64,000 nt of DNA from Bacteroidota bacterium (GCA_009908855.1 JAAAOM010000003.1:1-64000), one strand, 5' to 3'; counted from the stretch's first letter, positions 51,577 to 61,571 are shown. Program-made: numbers and translations. The notes: generated by a model not told the origin, from the sequence alone.

Positions 51577-52764
51577 TTAAGCTACAAACTGTCTTAAAAA
51601 AGAAACAGTGCCTTCCATTATTTTTTCCTGATCAAATTCCTGATTCACAAATTCTTTTGCCTTGTTTGATATATGCTTATACAATGCATCCGAATTTAAC
51701 AGGTCATATACACCTTTATAAAATTCATTACTATCATTGGCAATTATTATATTTTCATGCGATTTGCAATTAATCCCTTTTACTGCCAGTGAACTGGCGA
51801 CAATGGGCACACCCAGCGACATGGCTTCAACGATTCGAATCCGAAGACCGCTACCGGCAAATAGTGGTAATACAAATATCCCATGCGATTGCATGAATTC
51901 AGGTGCACTGTCCACCTCACCCTTAAACCTGATGCCCGGTTCTTTTTTAAGTTTTTTACGAATGAGTTTCGGACAATTTCTTCCGGCTATAAAAAAATTT
52001 AGTTTGGGGTTCTCCTTATACAATCGCTTCCATACATGTTGTACAAACCACCACAATGCATCCTGATTGGGTATCCAGTCAAGTGACCCCATAAAAAAAA
52101 TTGATTTTTCCGTTTGTTCGGAATTGGTTAGATGTAGTTTTTCAAAACTGGTTGGTGATACAAACACCGGAATTTTTGTTTTACTTTCAAAGTAAATGGC
52201 ATCGTCGGATGATATGGCCAAAATAGAATCTACATTATTAATTACCTGTAATTCGACCTGTTCCAGTCGTTTACTCAACAAATTAAAATAATATCTTTTG
52301 AACCAGTTTTTCTCTCTTCGCCCCATCCCGTTCCATATTGCATGCTCAACATTATGGGCCCTGAGCACTATGTGCGCATCGGAATGGTTCCTGATAGTAT
52401 CGATATAATGTCCCAGGTAAAGACCTTCCAATTGTATAACATCGAATTTTTCTTGTTCCAGCAGCCTGATCAATTTGTTTTCAAAAGCATACGAATAAAA
52501 ACGTTTATAATTATAAGGTGTTTTGGAGAAGAACAAATTCATCATTAACGAAAGAGGCTTCACCCGTGTATCCATTTTTATGGTACTAATGCTTACATTT
52601 TCGGGAATTGCCCCAGCCAGCCATTTATGCTTGAAGGTATTCATGCTCAACATTTTAACCGTTAATCCCTCTTGTTGATATCCATTGTACATGGAGGCCA
52701 TGGCATAAGCCCCGCCATCTTTAATCGGAAAGGGTAATTTATTGGTAAGCATTAAAATATTCAT
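51577..52764 (-). CDS. Glycosyltransferase family 4
   Basis: MLTNKLPFPIKDGGAYAMASMYNGYQQEGLTVKMLSM, IFFMGSLDWIPNQDALWWFV, VLPLFAGSGLRIRIVEAMSLGVPIVASSLAVKGI. Confidence 0.92.
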   Translation of the reverse strand: MNILMLTNKLPFPIKDGGAYAMASMYNGYQQEGLTVKMLSMNTFKHKWLAGAIPENVSISTIKMDTRVKPLSLMMNLFFSKTPYNYKRFYSYAFENKLIRLLEQEKFDVIQLEGLYLGHYIDTIRNHSDAHIVLRAHNVEHAIWNGMGRREKNWFKRYYFNLLSKRLEQVELQVINNVDSILAISSDDAIYFESKTKIPVFVSPTSFEKLHLTNSEQTEKSIFFMGSLDWIPNQDALWWFVQHVWKRLYKENPKLNFFIAGRNCPKLIRKKLKKEPGIRFKGEVDSAPEFMQSHGIFVLPLFAGSGLRIRIVEAMSLGVPIVASSLAVKGINCKSHENIIIANDSNEFYKGVYDLLNSDALYKHISNKAKEFVNQEFDQEKIMEGTVSFLRQFVA

Positions 52765-54239
52765 GACTGAAGCAAGGTTTGTTTTTTGCGAATACCTAAT
52801 TTTTGTATAAACTTGTTAAATACCCTAATATAGGTATCAGCATTCATAATTACCGAATCAGTGGCCGCCTTGTAGGTTAAAAACACACCTATAATAAAAA
52901 GTATTACCGGGGGAGACCACAACCAGAAAAAATTTGCCTTTCCCTCAGTAACTACCTTTTCGGAAGTGAGTGTTATAATGTAATAAAAAATAAACAAAAT
53001 AGTGCTTACCACCACAGGCATGCCTATCCCTCCTCTTCTTATAATAGCCCCCAGCGGTGCACCAATAAAAAGAAATATGAAAGTTGCACTGGCCAATATA
53101 AACTTTCTGTGCCACTCCAGCCGGTATTTATTTAGTCTTTTTTCCTTGGAATCAAGAAAGTCACTGGTAGATGAAATATAGCTTGCTCCACTCCTTACCT
53201 TATTGATGGCATCGTCTACTACCCTTTGCTTTTCACGAATTGTTAACTGATTATAAACGTTCATTACCTGCACCGTATCGGGCCGGGGGATCGTATCTTC
53301 GGGCCTGGCCGGTGGAACTCTGTTTCGCGTAAAAGGAGACTCGGCATAGGAACGCCTGGATAAGTTACTGTAAAAAGATTGTTGTCGTAAAAATATGTCG
53401 CGTTTTAAAGAATCCTGGTAAAATCGTAGCTGATTGAGATTCATCATCTGGTAATTACTTCGGAATAGACTTTCATCTGTCCTTTCCAGACCGAAGCCGC
53501 TTAAAGAGATAATCATGTTTCGTTCTGCAAATTCGTCATACCGGTGCGGATAAGTTTTTGCAAGCCTGGGCTTCCGTTTCTCTTTCATTTCACTGTATGA
53601 ATGACCGTCATAAAGGGTTATTAGTAAAAACCGACTGTCGTTGGTCATTTTCATATAACCGGAATCGGCCCTGGTAACATATCTGTTACCGCTTCTCTCG
53701 CTATGGTCATAAATTAATATATCGTACAATACATTGGTTTCCGGGTCTTTTGTACCCACGCGAACAGTGTAATCTTCAATTCCATTATAAAATTCACCGG
53801 GTCTTATTTGCAATTCAGGTCGCTGCTTTTTAATATCATACAGCAATGACCGCATTTTGAGATTGGCAATAGGCAGTACATTATTGGCAAAAAAGAAGGC
53901 AGCCAGCGCAATCATTAAATTTACAAGGATTAGGGGTAACATAATTCGTTGTAATGATATGCCGGCTGATTTTAATGCAGTGAGCTCATAATTTTCACCG
54001 AGGTTGCCATAAGTCATCAAGGAAGCCATTAATATGGCCAGGGGAAGTGCCAGGGGTACCAAACTTGCCGCTGTATAAAACATAAGCTCGCCAATAGTTA
54101 ATATCTCCAACCCTTTTCCTACCAGGTCGTCGATATATCGCCATAGGAATTGCATCAGTAATAAAAAAAGAACCACAATAAAAATAAGTATGAATGGCCC
54201 TAAAAACGATCGAATTAATAACAAATGCAGTTTCTTCAC
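52761..54239 (-). CDS. LptF/LptG family permease
   Basis: LLLIRSFLGPFILIFIVVLFLLLMQFLWRYIDDLVGKGLE, SLVPLALPLAILMASLMTYGNLGENYELTALKSAGISLQRIMLPL. 4-bp overlap with the downstream GT4 gene. Confidence 0.94.
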   Translation of the reverse strand: MKKLHLLLIRSFLGPFILIFIVVLFLLLMQFLWRYIDDLVGKGLEILTIGELMFYTAASLVPLALPLAILMASLMTYGNLGENYELTALKSAGISLQRIMLPLILVNLMIALAAFFFANNVLPIANLKMRSLLYDIKKQRPELQIRPGEFYNGIEDYTVRVGTKDPETNVLYDILIYDHSERSGNRYVTRADSGYMKMTNDSRFLLITLYDGHSYSEMKEKRKPRLAKTYPHRYDEFAERNMIISLSGFGLERTDESLFRSNYQMMNLNQLRFYQDSLKRDIFLRQQSFYSNLSRRSYAESPFTRNRVPPARPEDTIPRPDTVQVMNVYNQLTIREKQRVVDDAINKVRSGASYISSTSDFLDSKEKRLNKYRLEWHRKFILASATFIFLFIGAPLGAIIRRGGIGMPVVVSTILFIFYYIITLTSEKVVTEGKANFFWLWSPPVILFIIGVFLTYKAATDSVIMNADTYIRVFNKFIQKLGIRKKQTLLQS

Positions 54240-54295
54240 TTTCCGGTCAATTGTTTAAGAAAGTAAAAGTAAAATGATTTTTTTTCTTTCCCGTA

Positions 54296-54673
54296 TTATA
54301 GCCCTAAAATATGTTTCAGTTCGGCGATTTGTGTATCCCATAAATTTCTGGATTCTTCTTCTTCGCCCTTATCCGCAAAATCTGTTATCATAAGAGCCAC
54401 ATCGCCCGTAAGATCGTCAATATTAATACGAAATTCGAAGTAACTTTCTTCATCTTCATCTTCCAGCCACTTGAAACGAACGTATTTATTTTCCTTTTTA
54501 TTGACTAATTCGGCCTTTTCTTCAGAATTATCCCAGATAAAAGAAAATACATCGCCATTTTGATTCACATCGTCGGCAAACCATTCCGCTAATCCGCCGG
54601 GAGTACTGAGACGTGTATATAAAACTTTTGGAGAGGAATTTATAGGGTATTCGAAGGTTAACTTATTCTTCAT
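54296..54673 (-). CDS. START/AHSA1-like domain protein
   Basis: FEYPINSSPKVLYTRLSTPGGLAEWFADDVNQNGDVFSFIWDNSEEKAELVNKKENKYVRFKWLEDEDEESYFEFRI. Confidence 0.85.
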   Translation of the reverse strand: MKNKLTFEYPINSSPKVLYTRLSTPGGLAEWFADDVNQNGDVFSFIWDNSEEKAELVNKKENKYVRFKWLEDEDEESYFEFRINIDDLTGDVALMITDFADKGEEEESRNLWDTQIAELKHILGL

Positions 54674-54849
54674 TATTTTTGCTGTTTATATCATCTTATT
54701 AAGTACCAGTTACATGCAAAAAGGATGCATATCCGCAATATAGAAAATTGTTTTGAAAAAAATGTATGTTTAAACATTTAAATTAAGAAAGTGATGCGAG
54801 TTATCTAAGGTTTTTGCGTGAATGAAATTCGAGAAATGAAAATAAATAT

Positions 54850-54857
54850 TATATTTG
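54850..54857 (+). promoter_or_regulatory. Candidate -7 element TATATTTG of the tRNA-Met gene
   Basis: TATATTTG ~25 bp upstream of the mature tRNA 5' end; matches TAnnTTTG. Confidence 0.45.
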
Positions 54858-54880
54858 CACCCGCTTTTTAAGATTTTGAT

Positions 54881-54954
54881 GGCGAGGTAGCTCAGCTGGT
54901 TAGAGCGCATGATTCATAATCATGAGGCCGCGGGTTCAAGTCCCGCTCTCGCTA
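54881..54954 (+). tRNA. tRNA-Met (CAU)
   Basis: GGCGAGG/TCTCGCT acceptor, GCTC..GAGC D-arm, CATGA-TTCATAA-TCATG anticodon arm, GCGGG-TTCAAGT-CCCGC T-arm; CCA not encoded. Confidence 0.95.
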
Positions 54955-54956
54955 CT

Positions 54957-54981
54957 AAAAGCCTCTATTTCTAGAGGCTTT
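54957..54981 (+). terminator. Hairpin terminator after tRNA-Met
   Basis: AAAGCCTCTA-TTTC-TAGAGGCTTT inverted repeat directly downstream of the tRNA. Confidence 0.75.
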
Positions 54982-55554
54982 CGTTGTTTATTGGAAACAT
55001 ATTGGAAACGAAAAGAGGATTGTTTTTAAGCGGTCTGTGATTTGAACATAATATTTATTTTTATAATTTAATCTTGACTAAAACCTTTATGTTATTTTGG
55101 CTCTTTATTTGTGTATTAAAGTGTAATATTAATTATTACGAATTCAGAATATATTTATGTCAAAAGATGTATAATTGAGAAAATCGAGTGTCAATAGGTT
55201 TCGTGAAAGAAAACCGAGCCAGGTGTCAATACTACCATCAAGAAAGTAAGAGCCATTCTGATCGGAGCCGGCATTGCAGCCAGTATAGAGGCCGATTTCG
55301 CGTGAACCCACAGCTCTAAGGAGTTTATCAAAGACATCTACGGCAGAAAGGTCTATCAGAGCAACCGCACTGGGCGCCATTCTTGGGTCCAATTTCTTCC
55401 TCCAATTCCCTGAGTAGTTTTTCGTGAAGGGCGATCAGAAAGCCGGCAATGCCTTTGCTTTGAGTTATCTGGCTACTGCCCAATCCCTTCTGACGTCCCC
55501 CGTGATTACTGTCCAAAGGCCATTACATCTAATAAGGAATTGGCTTCATAATAA

Positions 55555-56121
55555 TTATTCTCTATACATCATTTTAATACTCAACCCCAGAGGAGATGAC
55601 CAACCTTCTTTATCCGTCAGGTTAATATAAAAATGATAGTCTCCTTCATCCAATTGGCCCTTATTGGTTTCAGCGGGTATTTCAATGGATAAATCAGTAG
55701 TGTATTCACTTTTCCCTGTCGGAATTGAATATTCCTGGATAAAAACAAAGGGATTTTCGGGTGTTTTAACTGGCGAAAGGTTGCATTCAGTGATTTCAAA
55801 ACTGTGTGAATGATGGTCAAAGTTATTGTGTATATCCACGCTAAATGAGCCCAACTCGACATTATCCGAGAATTTTGCTTTCAGAGTGAATGTTTCGCCA
55901 AAATAAATCGTATCACAGTTAACAGGGAATGCTCCGGGAATATCTAAATTAATGACGGGCTTTTCTGTGTCTTCATCATTGTTTTCTTCACACGAAAAGC
56001 AAATGATAAATATGAGAATTACAGGTAGAATTTTAATTTTTTTCATGATAGTATTCTTTTTCATTTTGTAGAAACCAGGCCAATCCTTAATGAATTGGCC
56101 TGTGGTTAAATTTTTATTCAA
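55555..56121 (-). CDS. DUF4625-like lipoprotein
   Basis: Lipobox ILIFIICFSCEEN; NVELGSFSVDIHNNFDHHSHSFE, EGDYHFYINLTDKEGWSSPLGLSIKM; overlaps the start of the region's upstream gene by 8 bp. Confidence 0.75.
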   Translation of the reverse strand: MNKNLTTGQFIKDWPGFYKMKKNTIMKKIKILPVILIFIICFSCEENNDEDTEKPVINLDIPGAFPVNCDTIYFGETFTLKAKFSDNVELGSFSVDIHNNFDHHSHSFEITECNLSPVKTPENPFVFIQEYSIPTGKSEYTTDLSIEIPAETNKGQLDEGDYHFYINLTDKEGWSSPLGLSIKMMYRE

Positions 56122-56926
56122 TTAGATCAATATGGCCTGATACTACTTTTTCGTTGCCTTCAGAATCCAGGACAACAATCTCCACATGGTATTCGCCTAA
56201 TGGTGCAGAATCATCTATGGAAATGGTCTGGCTTGCTGAAGCAGAGTTAAGACCATTAAAGCCTTCGGTAAATTCATTATCGATGAGTTTCACTTCATCC
56301 TCTTCGTTGCCACTTTCCGGATGGTTATGAACCTCAATGCTGTATTTATCCAATGTACCATGGGTTACCGAAGCATCAAATGAAATATCGAATGAACCAT
56401 TGGCTTTGGATACATCATGTTCGTCGTTATTGATGGAAAGGTTCGAAATTTCAATATTTGATTCTTCTTCCATGATTTCAAGTTCATCCTCAAAGCTTGC
56501 CTGGTTGCCTTCCATATCGGTAACCACAAAATGGAAATGGTAATGACCCGGTTCGGCATGATCACCTATTAAGATATGTTTGTGGAATGTTGTGTTTTTC
56601 AATCCCGAAAACTCCGTATAGGTAGAATCATATTCCCATGCTTCATGTTCGTGTTCTCTTTCATGCTCATGTTCTTCCTCATGTTCATGCTCGCCTTCGG
56701 GATGGATCTCAATTTTAATGTTATCAATTTTTCCTTCAGCTTCGATTACCGCCTCAATGTGCATATCTCCTCCAACATGGGCAGAATGACTATTGGGGTT
56801 GTCGTGTCCGCTGCCGTACTCAATACTATTGATGACGGGTTTTGCTACATCCTCGTCTTTTTCGCATGAGGTAATAAAAATACCTGTAACGAAGATTAGC
56901 GCCATAATTAAAACTCTTGTGTTCAT
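56114..56926 (-). CDS. DUF4625-like histidine-rich lipoprotein
   Basis: Lipobox IFITSCEKD; HPEGEHEHEEEHEHEREHEHEAWEYD; HKHILIGDHAEPGHYHFHFVVTDMEGN; two related domains. Confidence 0.8.
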   Translation of the reverse strand: MNTRVLIMALIFVTGIFITSCEKDEDVAKPVINSIEYGSGHDNPNSHSAHVGGDMHIEAVIEAEGKIDNIKIEIHPEGEHEHEEEHEHEREHEHEAWEYDSTYTEFSGLKNTTFHKHILIGDHAEPGHYHFHFVVTDMEGNQASFEDELEIMEEESNIEISNLSINNDEHDVSKANGSFDISFDASVTHGTLDKYSIEVHNHPESGNEEDEVKLIDNEFTEGFNGLNSASASQTISIDDSAPLGEYHVEIVVLDSEGNEKVVSGHIDLIE

Positions 56927-56953
56927 AATTTTAGATTTAATGGTTATACATAT

Positions 56954-59371
56954 TTAATTCGTCTTAAATTTTACTGAGAAGGGAAGAGAGATATTCAATA
57001 TGAAATTTCTTCCCGGTTCCGGAACATTGATCAGCCGGTAATAACTGGTATGGTTAAAATATTTGCTGTTTAACAGGTTTTGCACTTGAAAGGAGAGGCT
57101 CAGCATTTGGTTATTGATACTGAAATTTCCGCCAAATGCGATGTTTATTACCTGGTAGCCATCCGTTGTTTCTTCCGGCGGAACAATATTATTCTGTGTT
57201 GCTGTTATCTTATAATCCAAGGATAAATAAGCATTCTCTATGATCATGGTCTTTTTCCGCTGATATTTCATATTTAGAATGACCGATGGAGGAGGAGAAA
57301 ATGGCAGTGTAAATCCTTTTTTCTCACCCGAAAGTTGTTCGGAATACACATATTCACCAATGACACCAAGCTTAATGGGGGGGATGACCTGGTAGTGCGC
57401 ATGAATTTCGCCCCCGTACCTGAAAACCCGGCTTTGTGTGTAATTAAATATTTGATTTCCGTTGCCGTAAAGCCGGTCATGCCGGTAAGTAGGGTTCAAA
57501 TAGATATAATTTGAAAAGTAGTTCATGAAAGGCGATATCCCGGCAGCCATCTTTTTGCCGTTATATTCCACACCAACATCAGCTTGCCACGAGATTTCGG
57601 GTGATAAACCGGGGTTACCCACTTCGTAACTAAACCGATGATAATTTACCCCATTTGCTGAAAGCTCCTTTGCTGTCGGGACTCTAAAACTTTTACCAAT
57701 ATTGGCTTTGTAAGTCCAGTTGGCCGCATTATAATTGTATCCCACGGAAAAGGATCCGTTCGAAAACCTTCGGTCTATTTCAAGGGCTCTTTGCAGGTGT
57801 TGAAATGAAGTATCATTTCCTTCAATTACTGGTGAAGGAAACCAGTCATAATAGGGATCTGTATGTATTTTACTATAATCGAAACGTCCGCCGATTCGAA
57901 TGGCTGATTTTTCTGAAAAGGCATATTTGGTTAATAAGTGCCCACCGAAAACAGATTGTTGAAACGCGGGAATGATAAAACCTCTGCCATCAATTCGATT
58001 ATCCTGATAATTGCTGTTTAAGCCAATTGAGAGGGAAAGATTATTGTTAACCTTGTAATCGGCCCGGATATTACCGGAGAAGTAGTCTTTTTTAAATTGT
58101 CTTTCCAGATCGGAACGAAACGGCAGGCTATCAGGAAAAACAGCCGGCATGTATCCATGGCTCACATATTGGCTCCATTCCTGCCGAAAATTTCTTTGAA
58201 AACCCAATTCGGCTTCTACTTGTAAATTCTGACTACGCCATTTGCTGATATTGATGATCTTTAAATGGCTGACATTTTGATACGGATCCTGTGTGTCCCT
58301 ATCGGATTTGTCATGCAACTCAGTATCTATATTACGAGGTTCAAAACCATGGGTGTTGGCAAAAAAGCCGCTTTTGCTGTGTGTTTGACTGATATACAGT
58401 TTGCTCTGCACATCCCTGGTAATTATCCCAATGGTTGCATGATAGTTTAATTCATTTCCTGCAACGTTCCTGATCCGGTTATTATGTAAGGCCGTCCTGT
58501 ACGAATAGATGTACACACTATCGGTTGGGACCTTAAAATCGGCATAATCAACAATGGTTGCCCTTACCTTGGCGAAAAACCACTCCTTACGTCCTTGCAG
58601 GGACAAGGAGGTTCCCAGCAGGTTATTATTGGATTGCCCGCTTATATCCACCGTACCGGCAAAGGTGTTTTGTGCCGGGATTTCATTCTGCTTAATGTTG
58701 ACAACCCCGCCGATAGCGTCAGAACCAAATTTCAGTGATTCCGGGCCTTTTATTACTTCAATGTTGTCAGCGGCATACTGGTCAATCTCCAAACCATGAT
58801 CAACGCCCCATTGCTGACCTTCGTGTTTGATGCCATTTTCTACAACCACTACCCGGTTAAAACTCAGGCCCCGAATGACGGGTTTGGAATGGCCGGAGCC
58901 AATATCAATGGTTGTAACGCCTGGTAACCTTTCCAGGGAACTCATCAGGCTGCCTCCCAGGTTTTGCTTAATATAGTCCTTGCCAACTATCTCAATGCCC
59001 AATGGCTCTTCCTTTTTCCGTTGCAGGTTGTGATGATCAACCACTACAACCTCTTGTAATGACATTGTGGAGGGTGATAGTTGAATGTCCAAATCAACAT
59101 TTTTTCTTAAATAAATGCGTTGATGAAATTCTTTATATCCCAGGAAAGACACGGTAATTTCATATTCACCAGCTCTTAATCCAGAAAAAACAAAGGTGCC
59201 AGCTGTATCGGTCACAACGCCTTTTTGATCAAGGTTAAGTACAACTGTTGCTCCGGGTAATGCCTTTCCATTTTCATCAATAACTTTACCTGAGATTTTA
59301 TGGTTTTGTTGTCCCATGGCTGGTAGCTGGAATAAAAATACTGCCACCAGCAGCCTGAAAATATTTTTCAT
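56954..59371 (-). CDS. TonB-dependent outer membrane receptor with N-terminal carboxypeptidase-like domain
   Basis: Signal peptide; HKISGKVIDENGKALPGATVVLNLDQKGVVTDTAGTFVFSGLRAGEYEITVSFLGY; plug SLERLPGVTTIDIGSGHSKPVIRGLSFNRVVVVENGI; terminal beta strand. Confidence 0.96.
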   Translation of the reverse strand: MKNIFRLLVAVFLFQLPAMGQQNHKISGKVIDENGKALPGATVVLNLDQKGVVTDTAGTFVFSGLRAGEYEITVSFLGYKEFHQRIYLRKNVDLDIQLSPSTMSLQEVVVVDHHNLQRKKEEPLGIEIVGKDYIKQNLGGSLMSSLERLPGVTTIDIGSGHSKPVIRGLSFNRVVVVENGIKHEGQQWGVDHGLEIDQYAADNIEVIKGPESLKFGSDAIGGVVNIKQNEIPAQNTFAGTVDISGQSNNNLLGTSLSLQGRKEWFFAKVRATIVDYADFKVPTDSVYIYSYRTALHNNRIRNVAGNELNYHATIGIITRDVQSKLYISQTHSKSGFFANTHGFEPRNIDTELHDKSDRDTQDPYQNVSHLKIINISKWRSQNLQVEAELGFQRNFRQEWSQYVSHGYMPAVFPDSLPFRSDLERQFKKDYFSGNIRADYKVNNNLSLSIGLNSNYQDNRIDGRGFIIPAFQQSVFGGHLLTKYAFSEKSAIRIGGRFDYSKIHTDPYYDWFPSPVIEGNDTSFQHLQRALEIDRRFSNGSFSVGYNYNAANWTYKANIGKSFRVPTAKELSANGVNYHRFSYEVGNPGLSPEISWQADVGVEYNGKKMAAGISPFMNYFSNYIYLNPTYRHDRLYGNGNQIFNYTQSRVFRYGGEIHAHYQVIPPIKLGVIGEYVYSEQLSGEKKGFTLPFSPPPSVILNMKYQRKKTMIIENAYLSLDYKITATQNNIVPPEETTDGYQVINIAFGGNFSINNQMLSLSFQVQNLLNSKYFNHTSYYRLINVPEPGRNFILNISLPFSVKFKTN

Positions 59372-59524
59372 ACAAAGTGCTTATTGCAAAACGTTAATTA
59401 AGAGCTTGATAAGCTTGGGTGCAAGTCCATCATGCTCAATTGATACCCCATGTTGCTTACTCCATTTGAAGGTGCAACCGGGATCAACATTAAAATAAAA
59501 TGCTGTTTGAGAGGAAATCTTGTT

Positions 59525-59920
59525 CTAAGACAACCAAGGAATGGGAGGAGCCCGAGCTGATTTACATGAAACAAATGAATAAACGGGAGGCTCTTTTACA
59601 AAAATATTGAGGTGTTCGGAAAGATCATTAAATATCTTACCTGGCTGGTATATCGAGGGCATTTGATTCGCGGTGAATTTAACTTCACAAAGAAGGCAAG
59701 ATGGATTTTCATCTTTTGATGCATACCAGCCGGAAGGTGAATTTGAAGAGGTTTGATATTTTATGCAATGATGCTGCCCGTGGTCCTTATTACATGATTC
59801 ATGCACAGGCACCATAGTAGCATGTTGTAACCTATGCAAGGGCTGGTAAATGACCGGAAGGGTAAAAACCAGGAGAATAAAAATTGCTATTTGTTTTTGT
59901 GTTTTCATCGGTGATTTCAA
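59525..59920 (-). CDS. Small exported Cys/His-rich protein (possibly metal-associated)
   Basis: N-terminal hydrophobic segment, HESCNKDHGQHHCIKY, PSCLLCEVKF, C-terminal SARAPPIPWLS; upstream of the TonB receptor. Confidence 0.6.
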   Translation of the reverse strand: MKSPMKTQKQIAIFILLVFTLPVIYQPLHRLQHATMVPVHESCNKDHGQHHCIKYQTSSNSPSGWYASKDENPSCLLCEVKFTANQMPSIYQPGKIFNDLSEHLNIFVKEPPVYSFVSCKSARAPPIPWLS

Positions 59921-59940
59921 GCGTTTGGAGCAAGCTTGAT

Positions 59941-60108
59941 CTATCGTATAATTTTCAAGAGTTTAACATCATTTAAAACGTATACTAAATGTTCATAATC
60001 ATTTCGATTGAGCATCAATTTACCTTCAACCTCAATGTAACTATCAGTTTCCAAACGTTTAAATTTTTTGAGATGATTTTCCAATACATGTATCCATATG
60101 TTATTCAT
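59941..60108 (-). CDS. Small 55-aa protein translationally coupled to SOD (not in ORF track)
   Basis: Manual translation: [55 protein letters not shown]; start ATG overlaps the SOD TAA (TAATG). Confidence 0.55.
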   Translation of the reverse strand: MNNIWIHVLENHLKKFKRLETDSYIEVEGKLMLNRNDYEHLVYVLNDVKLLKIIR

Positions 60109-60788
60109 TATTTGGCCTGTTCATATCGTTTACTCACTTCATCCCAATTAATTATTTCCCATATAGCCGAAAGGTAGTCCCCCCTTTTATTTTGGTATTT
60201 AAGATAATAGGCATGTTCCCAAACATCTATTCCTAAGATTGGAATTCCTTGCTCTTCTGATATATCCATTAAAGGGTTATCCTGATTAGCTGTTGAAGAA
60301 ATAAAAAGTTTATCGTTTTCATCAACAGAAAGCCAGGCCCAGCCCGATCCAAAGCGACTGGCAGCGGCATTGTTCAATGATGTTTTTAAGTTATCCAGGG
60401 AACCAAACTGCTGATTTATTGCCTGAAGTAATTGCCTGGATGGTTGTGTACCTTTATTCGGTGTTAAAATACTCCAAAACAGGGAATGGTTGAAGTGCCC
60501 ACCGGCATTGTTTCTTACAGCTGTAGCATATTTTGAGGTATTTTTCAGGATTTCCTCTAATGATAAATTTTCTGCACCTGTACCTTCAAGCGCTTTATTT
60601 AAATTATTAACATAGCCCTGATGGTGCTTTGAATGATGGATTTGCATGGTTTCAGAATCAATATTAGGTTCAAGTGCATCATACGCATAACCTAATTGAG
60701 GTAGTTGAAACTTTTTCTGTGCATAAATGGTAGATACACTAGCCATTGTTACGATTAGACAGATACAAATGGATTTTAAATTTTTCAT
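60108..60788 (-). CDS. Exported Fe/Mn superoxide dismutase
   Basis: Signal peptide [93 protein letters not shown]. Confidence 0.95.
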   Translation of the reverse strand: MKNLKSICICLIVTMASVSTIYAQKKFQLPQLGYAYDALEPNIDSETMQIHHSKHHQGYVNNLNKALEGTGAENLSLEEILKNTSKYATAVRNNAGGHFNHSLFWSILTPNKGTQPSRQLLQAINQQFGSLDNLKTSLNNAAASRFGSGWAWLSVDENDKLFISSTANQDNPLMDISEEQGIPILGIDVWEHAYYLKYQNKRGDYLSAIWEIINWDEVSKRYEQAK

Positions 60789-61031
60789 AGTTTTTAATTT
60801 TATTTTTTGTGTAAGGTTAACTTGCTTTTATTGAATACTGGTGGATTTCTGCTCACAAACTTTTCAGTTCGGTGGACAGCTTTTTATTTAAGTTTTCTTC
60901 ATTCATTCCATCATATTTTTTAAATGATTTTAAAGCTATAGTTAGGAAGGATAACGCCACTTTGTTTTGTCTATTTATTTATTGATAATTATTATTTGCT
61001 GGTCATATTTCATTTATCCTTTCCTTTTCAC

Positions 61032-61571
61032 TTATTGTTTTGGCCTAAAAGCCTTAATTTCGTTTTCATTTGTTGTTATATATGGCCCCTCTATTAAATC
61101 AATGCAATATGGTATTGCCGGGAATACTACACTTAAACAATCTTCAATGGCGGCTGGTTTACCGGGTAGGTTAACCACTAAACATTTATTTAATATACCG
61201 GCGGTTTGGCGGGATAATATTGCTGTGGGGACTGATTTCAAACTCGCGCTTCTCATTAATTCGCCAAAGCCGGGCAATAATTTCTGACATACATATTCTG
61301 TAACTTCTACAGTAACATCCCTTTTAGCGGGACCGGTACCTCCTGTGGTAAATACCAGGCAACATTCTTCAGCCATTTTTTTTAGTTTGCTTTCAATTGT
61401 ACTTTGTTCATCAGGAACAATTTCATAGCAGGCGTTCCATTTGTCTTCAATAGCATTATTCAGGAAATTTTCAATGGTTTTTCCGGATATATCTTCATAT
61501 ACTTTGTGGCTCGCCCTATCGGATGTGACAAGAATTCCTATTTTATATGCTGCCATGTTCTTATTTCCCAT
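61032..61571 (-). CDS. MogA/MoaB family molybdopterin-binding protein
   Basis: IGILVTSDRASHKVYEDISGKTI, LVFTTGGTGPAKRDVTVEVTEYVCQKLLPGFGELMRSASLKSVPTAILSRQTAGI, VVNLPGKPAAIEDCLSVVFPAIPYCIDLIEG. Confidence 0.93.
   Translation of the reverse strand: MGNKNMAAYKIGILVTSDRASHKVYEDISGKTIENFLNNAIEDKWNACYEIVPDEQSTIESKLKKMAEECCLVFTTGGTGPAKRDVTVEVTEYVCQKLLPGFGELMRSASLKSVPTAILSRQTAGILNKCLVVNLPGKPAAIEDCLSVVFPAIPYCIDLIEGPYITTNENEIKAFRPKQ

Noticed and set aside
55144-55516. Short minus-strand ORFs (82 and 62 aa) after tRNA-Met as genuine genes
   Set aside because: They overlap in different frames, lack start-site support and recognisable domains; kept only as a possible decayed element.
60967-61287. 106-aa plus-strand ORF near MoaB
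   Set aside because: Mostly antisense to MoaB/MogA; hydrophobic start arises from AT-rich intergenic DNA.
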